From Azospirillum rugosum (lineage in GTDB: Bacteria > Pseudomonadota > Alphaproteobacteria > Azospirillales > Azospirillaceae), in NCBI RefSeq assembly GCF_017876155.1, contig NZ_JAGINP010000016.1, positions 1 through 64,000 on the forward strand: a DNA stretch of 64,000 nt, given 5' to 3'. Of this stretch, positions 58,187 to 64,000 are shown one piece after another. Every line of letters starts with the position of its first letter. Position 1 is the first letter of the stretch. The notes below the pieces were generated by a model that was given only the letters and a program-made list of their open reading frames with translations, did not search any database and was not told the origin of the DNA. Both the position numbers and the translations under genes were made by a program.

Positions 58187-59020
58187 TCACACGTTCGTGT
58201 CCTCGGACAAGGCGAAGGACGTGTGGCGCACGCGCAGTGTGTCGCAGGTCAGTTCCAGGCCGTACATGTAGAAGGTGAACAGCCGCTCGGCCAGGAAGCC
58301 CATGGCGCGGGACTGGTAAGGATCGTCCGGGATCACGATGCGGGCCGCGACGCGCTCCAGGACCGGCATCGACATCGACATGTAGTCGTCGAACAGTTCC
58401 GCCCGCAGGACGAACAGGTTGCCGAAATAGTCCCAGTACTGCTGGAACGGCGTCAGCGGGCGGAGGCGCGCGAAGAACGGTTCCTTCAGCATCTCCTCCA
58501 TCAGGACGTCGAAATGCTCCCGCACATGGGCGCCGGCATAATGTTCATCTGGGGGCACGTTGCGCCCCGTGCGGTAGGGCAGGATGGCGTCGTGGGCGCC
58601 CGCGACCGCGCGCAGCCGCTCCACCTCCCCACTGGTCAGCGCGTTCAGGGCGCGCAGGCAGGACAGGAAGCTTTCGCGGTCGATGGTCAGCGCCTGGAAG
58701 GACGAATAGCGCACCGTTTCGGCGTGAAGCTGCCGCAGCACCGGGTCAGGGTTGGTGAAGTTCCCGGTCGGCCAGATCATCACCCGGCGGTAATGCTGGA
58801 ACCCGACATAATCGAACCGGTGCAGCAGGTTCTTCCAGACGTAATGGTGTCCGCGAATCTCGCAATAGGACGCGCGTTCCAGAATATGCTCGGGACGCTC
58901 CACCGGCAGGCGCGGACAGGCGACGGAGGGCGCGCGCTGCATGTGAAGAGCGTAGAACGGCCCGTTATCGAGTGGGATCACCGGATCCTTATGATACAAT
59001 GTGAAGATACCAAGCCGCAC
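58187..59020 (-). CDS. DUF4422 domain-containing protein (glycosyltransferase-like)
   Basis: A 277-residue protein with the DUF4422 pattern: the N-terminal LGIFTLYHKD, DYVGFQHYRRVM near residue 70, and WDYFGNLFVLRAELFDDY near residue 195. Family members occur in polysaccharide clusters and are taken to be glycosyltransferases. The start is GTG at 59018-59020 with GAAGG upstream. It converges on the RND pump gene and is divergent from the glf remnant, which supports a surface-glycan context. Confidence 0.8.
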   Translation of the reverse strand: MRLGIFTLYHKDPVIPLDNGPFYALHMQRAPSVACPRLPVERPEHILERASYCEIRGHHYVWKNLLHRFDYVGFQHYRRVMIWPTGNFTNPDPVLRQLHAETVRYSSFQALTIDRESFLSCLRALNALTSGEVERLRAVAGAHDAILPYRTGRNVPPDEHYAGAHVREHFDVLMEEMLKEPFFARLRPLTPFQQYWDYFGNLFVLRAELFDDYMSMSMPVLERVAARIVIPDDPYQSRAMGFLAERLFTFYMYGLELTCDTLRVRHTSFALSEDTNV

Positions 59021-59108
59021 GTTTCACCTTCACCGTGAACGATCTGTCCGGCAGGGTATCACGCCGGGAATCCCCCAGCATCGGGAATGTCGAACGGGAA
59101 TTTGGGGC

Positions 59109-59701
59109 GTGGACTGGAGCGGCTTTCCCATCGTGATCGTCGGCGCCGGCTTTTTCGGCGCCACTATCGCCGAACGCGTGGCGATGGTCCTGGATCGTCC
59201 GGTCCTGCTGCTCGACCGGCGCACGCACGCCGGCGGCAACAGCTTTTCCCGGCCCCACCCCGGCACCGGGATCGAGCAGCACCTTTACGGAACGCACGTC
59301 TTCCACACCTCCAACGCAGAGGTGTGAGGGTATGTCAGCCGCTTCTCCCGCTTCAACAACTACCGCCACAGGGTCTTCACCCGGCGCCGGGGGCGCGTCT
59401 TTTCCCTCCCCATCAACCTGAGCGCGACCTCCGGCCGGCGACCGTGGTCATGCGCGAATATTCGCGCGGCGCCGGCCGCGGGGACGAGCCCTACTACCCC
59501 ATCGGCACGCCCCGCGACCGGGCCCTGTACGACGCTTATCGCGATCTGGCCCGGCGGGAGGAGCGGGTGATCTTCGGCGGTCGCCTGGGAAGCTACCGCT
59601 ACCTCGACATGGATCAGGCCATCGGTGCCGCCCTGACATGCTTCGACCGCGACGTCCGCCCGCGCCTGACGGGGGAGATGCCCATGGGACCGAAGGCGTA
59701 G
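59109..59701 (+). pseudogene. glf: UDP-galactopyranose mutase remnant (glf)
   Basis: The N-terminal FAD region is clear from GTG 59109: PIVIVGAGFFGATIAERVA, LLLDRRTHAGGNS, then GIEQHLYGTHVFHTSNAEV. A TGA at 59325-59327 stands where Glf has Trp (VWxYV). The frame continues as GYVSRFSRFNNYRHRVFTRR and RGRVFSLPINLSA to about 59420. From about 59440 homology resumes in a different frame with VVMREYSRGAGRGDEPYYPI and FGGRLGSYRYLDMDQAIGAA. Together the pieces cover roughly half of the normal length of about 380 residues. One nonsense codon, one large internal deletion and one frame change make function impossible. It once converted UDP-galactopyranose to the furanose form. Confidence 0.88.
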
Positions 59702-59708
59702 GGTTCCC

Positions 59709-62700
59709 CTACTCCCCGCCCGGCACGGGATGGCCGGCGTCGGGGGCCACCGCGGGGCGGCGCTTCAGCAGGCGGGCGACGGCGTTGCCGGCGCTGTCCA
59801 TGTAGAGGTAGAGGACCGGCGTGATGTAGAGCGTCAGGATCTGCGACACGCACAGGCCGCCGACCACGGCGAGGCCCAGCGGCTGGCGCAGTTCCGCCGC
59901 GGCGCCGTGAGCGATGGCGATGGGCAGGGTGCCCATGACCGCGGCCATGGTCGTCATCATGATCGGGCGGAAGCGCAGCAGGCAGGCCTGCTCGATCGCC
60001 TCGCGCGCGGTCATGCCCTGGTTGCGCTGCGCATCCACCGCGAAGTCGATCATCATGATCGCGTTCTTCTTCACGATGCCGATCAGCATCAGGATGCCGA
60101 TGATCGCGATCATGCTGAGTTCCTGCCCGAACACCATCAGCGTGGCGAGCGCGCCGATGGCCGCCGAGGGCAGGCCCGACAGGATGGTCAGCGGGTGTAT
60201 GAAGCTTTCGTAGAGGACGCCCAGCACGATGTAGATCACCAGCACCGCGGCCAGCAGCAGCAGGCCCTGGCCCGCCTGGGCGTCCTGGAAGACCTGGGCG
60301 GTGCCGGCGAAGCCGGTGGTGATGGTCGGGGGCAGCGCCATCTCCTGCTCCACGGTGCGGATCGCGGCCACCGCGTCGCCCAGCGCGGCGCCGGGGGCGA
60401 GGTTGAAGGACAGCGTCACCGCCGGAAGCTGGCCCTGGTGGTTGACCGTCAGCGGCCCCGCGGTGCGCCGCACGCTGGCGAAGGCGTCCAGCGGCACCAG
60501 CTTGCCGGTGGTGGAGCGGACGTAGATGCGCGACAGGGCGTCGTCGCCCACCTGGTACTTCGGCGCCAGTTCGATCAGCACCTGGTAGTCGTTGCTGGGC
60601 GTGTAGATGGTGGACACCTGGCGCTGGCCGAAGGCGCTGTAGAGGGTGGAGCGCACCTGGTCCACGCCGATGCCCAGCGTCGCCGCCTTCTCGCGGTCCA
60701 CATGCACGTAGGCCTGCGGGCTGTTGAGCTGGAGGTCGCTGGTCACGTCCTGCAGGATCGGGATGTCGTGCAGCGCGCGTTCCAGCCGGCCCGACCACTG
60801 GTACAGCTCGTCCAGGTCCAGGCCCTGGATGGTGTACTGGTAGAGGCTTTTCGACTGGCGGCCGCCGATGCGCAGGTTCTGCACCGGCTGCATGAAGACC
60901 GCCATGCCGGGGATGCCGGCCAGCTGGCGGCGCAGCTGCTGGATCACCTCGCCGGCGCCGGGGCGCTCCTCGCGCGGCTTCAGCACGACGAACATGCGGC
61001 CGGAATTGATGGAGTTGCCGCCGATCGCGACGGAGGAGGTGACGTCCTCCACCGCCGGGTGGGCCTTGATGATCGCGGCGGCCTTCTGCTGCCGCTCCGC
61101 CATCGCCGGGAAGGAGATGTCGGGGGCGGCCTCCGTCGTCACCTGGATCTGGCCGATGTCCTCCGTCGGGAAGAATCCCTTCGGGATGGCCTGGAACAGG
61201 ATGGCGGAGCCGATCACCGTCCCGATCATGACGATGCCCATGATCGGCCGGTATTTCAGCGCCAGCCGCAGGGTCGAGCCGTAACCCCGCAGCAGGGCGT
61301 CGAAGCCGCCTTCCAGGATGCGGCCGAACGGGCCCTCCTTCGCGCCGTGCGGCTCGTGCGTCAGCATGCGGGAGCACATCATCGGCGTCAGCGTCAGCGC
61401 CACGAAGGCCGACGCGGCGATGGACATGGTCACCACAAGCGCGAATTCGTGGAACACGCGGCCGACCACGCCGCCCATCATCAGGATGGGGATGAAGACC
61501 GCCACCAGCGACAGCGTGATCGACACGATGGTGAAGCCGATCTCGCGCGATCCCTTGATGGCCGCCTCGTAGGGGCGCATGCCCTCTTCGACGTAGCGGA
61601 CGATGTTCTCCATCATCACGATGGCGTCGTCGACCACGAGGCCCACCGCCAGCGTCAGCGCCATCAGCGAGATGTTGTCGATCGAGAAGCCCATCACATG
61701 CATGCCGCCGGCCGTGGCGATCAGCGAGATGGGCACGGTCAGCGCCGGGATCAGGGTCGCCGACAGGCGGCGCAGGAACAGGAAGATCACCATCACGACC
61801 AGCGCAATGGTCAGGCCGAGCGTGAACTGCACGTCCTCCACCGCCTGGCGGATCGAGGTGGAACGGTCGTTCATCACCTCCACCTTGGCGCTGGGCGGCA
61901 GCTGGGCGCGGAAGGTCGGCAGCAGGGCCCTCACCCGGTCCACCACCTCCACCGTGTTGGCGTCGGGCTGGCGCTGGACGGCCAGCACGATGGCGCGCGT
62001 GCCGTTGTGCCAGCTGGCGGTGCGGACGTTCTCCACGCTGTCCAGCACGGCGCCGACGTCGCCCAGCCGCACCGGCGCGCCGTTGCGCCAAGCGATGATC
62101 AGGTCGCGGAAGGCCGCGGCGTTGGGCAGCTGCGGGTTGGCGGCGATGACCAGCTGCTGCTTCTCGCCGGACAGGGTGCCGACCGGCGTGTTGGCGTTGG
62201 CGGCGGCCAGCGCCTTTTGCAGCTCGTCGATGCCGATGCCGCGCACCGACAGGGCGTTGGGGTCGACCTGGACGCGGACCGCGTATTTCTGCGAGCCGTA
62301 GATCTGCACCTGCGCGATGCCCGGCAGGGTGGCGACCTTCGGCTGCACCGCCGTTTCCGCGAAGTCGTTCAGCTGCGACAGCGGCAGCGTCGGGGAACTG
62401 AGCGACAGCAGCAGGATCGGCGCGTCGGCCGGGTTGACCTTGCGGTAGCTGGGCGGGGTCGTCATCTCCGCCGGCAGGCGGCGCTGGGTGCGGGCGATGG
62501 CCGCCTGCACGTCCTGGGCGGCGGCGTCGATGTCCCGTTCCAGCACGAACTGGATGGTGATCGAGGTGTTGCCGAGGCTGGAGGTGGAGGTCAGCGTGTC
62601 GATGCCGGCGATGGTGGAGAACTCGCGCTCCAGCGGGCTGGCCACCGACGCGGCCATGGTTTCCGGGCTGGCGCCGGGCAGCGTGGCGGAGACGTTGATG

Positions 62701-62831
62701 ACCGGGAAATCCACCCGCGGCAGTGCGGCGACCGGCAGCTGGCGGTAGGCCGCGAGGCCCCCCAGCACGAGCGCCGCCGTCAGCAGGATGGTCATCACCG
62801 GACGGCGGATGCAAAGCTCCGAAATGCTCAC
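59709..62831 (-). CDS. RND efflux transporter permease (MdtB/MdtC-like)
   Basis: A 1040-residue inner-membrane pump. It opens SELCIRRPVMTILLTAALVLGGLAAYRQLPVAALPRVDFP, the heavy MdtB/MdtC type. The proton-relay pair is Asp401-Asp402 in VVDDAIVMMENIVRY, and the second half has IVKKNAIMMIDFAV. Start is GTG at 62829-62831 with GAGAGG upstream. No adaptor or second pump subunit is next to it in this window; an upstream glycosyltransferase gene lies 10 bases away on the same strand. It stands between the glf remnant and that gene. Confidence 0.93.
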   Translation of the reverse strand: MSISELCIRRPVMTILLTAALVLGGLAAYRQLPVAALPRVDFPVINVSATLPGASPETMAASVASPLEREFSTIAGIDTLTSTSSLGNTSITIQFVLERDIDAAAQDVQAAIARTQRRLPAEMTTPPSYRKVNPADAPILLLSLSSPTLPLSQLNDFAETAVQPKVATLPGIAQVQIYGSQKYAVRVQVDPNALSVRGIGIDELQKALAAANANTPVGTLSGEKQQLVIAANPQLPNAAAFRDLIIAWRNGAPVRLGDVGAVLDSVENVRTASWHNGTRAIVLAVQRQPDANTVEVVDRVRALLPTFRAQLPPSAKVEVMNDRSTSIRQAVEDVQFTLGLTIALVVMVIFLFLRRLSATLIPALTVPISLIATAGGMHVMGFSIDNISLMALTLAVGLVVDDAIVMMENIVRYVEEGMRPYEAAIKGSREIGFTIVSITLSLVAVFIPILMMGGVVGRVFHEFALVVTMSIAASAFVALTLTPMMCSRMLTHEPHGAKEGPFGRILEGGFDALLRGYGSTLRLALKYRPIMGIVMIGTVIGSAILFQAIPKGFFPTEDIGQIQVTTEAAPDISFPAMAERQQKAAAIIKAHPAVEDVTSSVAIGGNSINSGRMFVVLKPREERPGAGEVIQQLRRQLAGIPGMAVFMQPVQNLRIGGRQSKSLYQYTIQGLDLDELYQWSGRLERALHDIPILQDVTSDLQLNSPQAYVHVDREKAATLGIGVDQVRSTLYSAFGQRQVSTIYTPSNDYQVLIELAPKYQVGDDALSRIYVRSTTGKLVPLDAFASVRRTAGPLTVNHQGQLPAVTLSFNLAPGAALGDAVAAIRTVEQEMALPPTITTGFAGTAQVFQDAQAGQGLLLLAAVLVIYIVLGVLYESFIHPLTILSGLPSAAIGALATLMVFGQELSMIAIIGILMLIGIVKKNAIMMIDFAVDAQRNQGMTAREAIEQACLLRFRPIMMTTMAAVMGTLPIAIAHGAAAELRQPLGLAVVGGLCVSQILTLYITPVLYLYMDSAGNAVARLLKRRPAVAPDAGHPVPGGE

Positions 62832-62841
62832 GACGCACCTC

Positions 62842-64000
62842 TCAAAGGAAACCCGCCCCTGCCAGCGTGGATTTCACGCGATCGAACGACACGTGCCAAG
62901 GTTTGTTGTGTGGCCGCAACGGTTCCCAGTCGCCCAGGGTCTCGCCGACGACGCAGCCGTACCGCGCGCCGCGCAGGTTCGCGATGCGCCGGAACAGCCA
63001 GTTCAGGTACAGATCCATCTGGAGTTCGCAGACGGAAACGGACGGATCGCAGTAGACCAGGTTCGTCAGCCCGGCCCCGTGGGCGGCGACGATGTGGGTC
63101 GCCTCGGCGAAGCGCTGGGCCTGCTCCCGCAGCGGCATGCCGTCGGTGTCCAGGATCTCGTAGCCGGCGGCCGCCAGCAGGCCGATGATCGCCTCCTCGT
63201 TCACCAGCTTGCGGTTTTCCGCGTTCCGGCGGGTGACGTAGAGGCGGCGGTGCGGCGGCCGGGTGGGTACGCCGGACAGCACGCGGCCGAAGACGGACAG
63301 CTGCTCCGGGCGCGGGCGCGCCCCGAACTCCCCGATGTTGGGGATGAGGATCAGCTCGTCCAACTCGACTGTTTCGCAGTTCGGGACCGCCTGGACCCGC
63401 ATCGCACGGTCGCCGGCCACGGAGGCCAGCATGTCCCAGTGGTAGGGCTGCGGCAACGGCGGCACCAGGAACAGGTCGTCGAAGCAGGCGTCGGGCAGCA
63501 CGGAAAGCCGCGACACGACGTCCATGGTCCAGTGGTAGTAATTGCGCGACCCGCCGCCGGCCAGAAGATGCACGGCGCGCCCCGGCAGCCGGCTTTTCCC
63601 GTTGGTCTGCAAGGAAATGAGGCCGCTGTCGGTGTGGAACTCGATGCCATGCTCCTTGGGCACGAGGTACTGGAGCGTCTCGTCCAGGAGGAGGAACCAG
63701 CCCTCGTCGGAGTCGCGCCGGAACGCCTTCACCATGACGATGCCGCAGTCCGAATGGACCGCCGCGCCGCGCAGGCGGTAGAGGCGCACCGGGTCCACCC
63801 TGTAGCGCTCCTCCCTCCAGGCGCCCTCGTAGGGTCGCTCGAACACCGGGCGGGCGGAGAAGTCGCGGTCGCCGAAGGCGAGCGGAGCGATGGACACCTC
63901 GCGGGACGGCAACAGTTCGACCGACTCCACGACCGGGCGCCCGTCCTCGGTCACCAGATCCAGCGCCTCAAGCTCCGGCAGCGGCAGGCTCCCACGGGTG
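62842..64000 (-). CDS. Glycosyltransferase family 61 protein, 5' end beyond the window
   Basis: A GT61 (DUF563) protein, open to the right edge without a stop codon, so the N-terminus is missing here. A GTG at 63952-63954 could serve as a start, but the homologous-looking frame continues upstream (LPLPELEALDLV). Visible motifs are the central GGGSRNYYHWTMDVVSRLS and LYVTRRNAENRKLVNEE. The catalytic-domain end reads HIVAAHGAGLTNLVYCDP. Such enzymes add sugars in surface polysaccharide synthesis. The stop codon is 10 bases before the RND pump start, so the two may be one transcript. Confidence 0.85.
   Translation of the reverse strand, partial: TRGSLPLPELEALDLVTEDGRPVVESVELLPSREVSIAPLAFGDRDFSARPVFERPYEGAWREERYRVDPVRLYRLRGAAVHSDCGIVMVKAFRRDSDEGWFLLLDETLQYLVPKEHGIEFHTDSGLISLQTNGKSRLPGRAVHLLAGGGSRNYYHWTMDVVSRLSVLPDACFDDLFLVPPLPQPYHWDMLASVAGDRAMRVQAVPNCETVELDELILIPNIGEFGARPRPEQLSVFGRVLSGVPTRPPHRRLYVTRRNAENRKLVNEEAIIGLLAAAGYEILDTDGMPLREQAQRFAEATHIVAAHGAGLTNLVYCDPSVSVCELQMDLYLNWLFRRIANLRGARYGCVVGETLGDWEPLRPHNKPWHVSFDRVKSTLAGAGFL

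Noticed and set aside
59087..59701. A continuous 204-codon plus-strand frame over the glf remnant
   Set aside because: Only its second half (from about 59440) is Glf-like; the first half is out of frame with the FAD-binding region, so it is not an intact gene.
59730..63188. A plus-strand open frame of over 1,100 codons opposite the second RND pump
   Set aside because: It is antisense to a gene with full RND motifs and shows no domain of its own.

Overview
The window is GC-rich chromosomal DNA from an alphaproteobacterium. The protein types point to Rhodospirillales, most likely Azospirillum or a close relative: HdaA with an N-terminal clamp motif, a PerM/HdaA/PurM/PurN neighbourhood beside ppk, a TakP-type TRAP binding protein, Bpt, ExoD, the tiny aa3-oxidase subunit IV, and an MHYT/FixL-like hybrid kinase. 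The genus is an inference from gene content and was not tested by alignment. No rRNA, tRNA, CRISPR, phage or insertion sequence was recognised.

Layout. 1-6.3 kb holds polyphosphate genes (ppx and ppk leftward, sixA and a CYTH-CHAD protein rightward). 6.5-8.2 kb holds an orphan binding protein and a divergent SDR. 8.2-12.1 kb is a leftward run (DUF2066 protein, CDP-alcohol phosphatidyltransferase, PerM-like permease, hdaA). 12.2-14.1 kb is purM-purN and a 49-residue oxidase subunit. 14.2-18.8 kb has a hypothetical protein, ndk, an ABC-F ATPase, an ExoD protein and a PmtA-like methyltransferase. 19-24.8 kb has an SDR, yicC-gmk, rsmA, an alpha/beta hydrolase, a lytic transglycosylase and a membrane protein. 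25-31.6 kb has the MHYT/PAS hybrid kinase, a penicillin-acylase-type hydrolase, threonine ammonia-lyase and a flavin reductase. 31.7-36.3 kb has motB, the circularly permuted ATP-grasp/alpha-E pair and bpt. 36.5-40 kb is a TRAP transporter whose binding protein converges on the permease genes. 40.4-46.2 kb has recO-parC and a triple-PAS GGDEF-EAL protein. 46.3-52.8 kb has a YkgJ-type protein, a DUF1772-like protein, class II aldolase, an alpha-amylase-family enzyme, an Rsm22-type methyltransferase and a lytic transglycosylase lipoprotein. 53.1-58.2 kb is a TetR-regulated RND efflux operon. 58.2-64 kb has a DUF4422 protein, a decayed glf, a second RND pump and a glycosyltransferase 61 gene cut by the window edge.

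How it works together. The left end is a polyphosphate module: Ppk makes the polymer, Ppx degrades it, and the CYTH-CHAD protein belongs to a family that binds or hydrolyses phosphate polymers. The next block is housekeeping (initiation control through HdaA, purine synthesis, NDP kinase, GMP kinase, rRNA methylation). The right third is more accessory: efflux pumps and remnants of a surface-glycan locus.

The intergenic regions carry three families of GC-rich palindromic repeats at many sites. One of them supplies the last codons of rsmA. The strongest points for follow-up are the hybrid kinase that joins an MHYT membrane sensor to an apparent FixL-like haem PAS domain, purM without any standard start codon in the expected place, the ATP-grasp/alpha-E/bpt neighbourhood, and the glf pseudogene.
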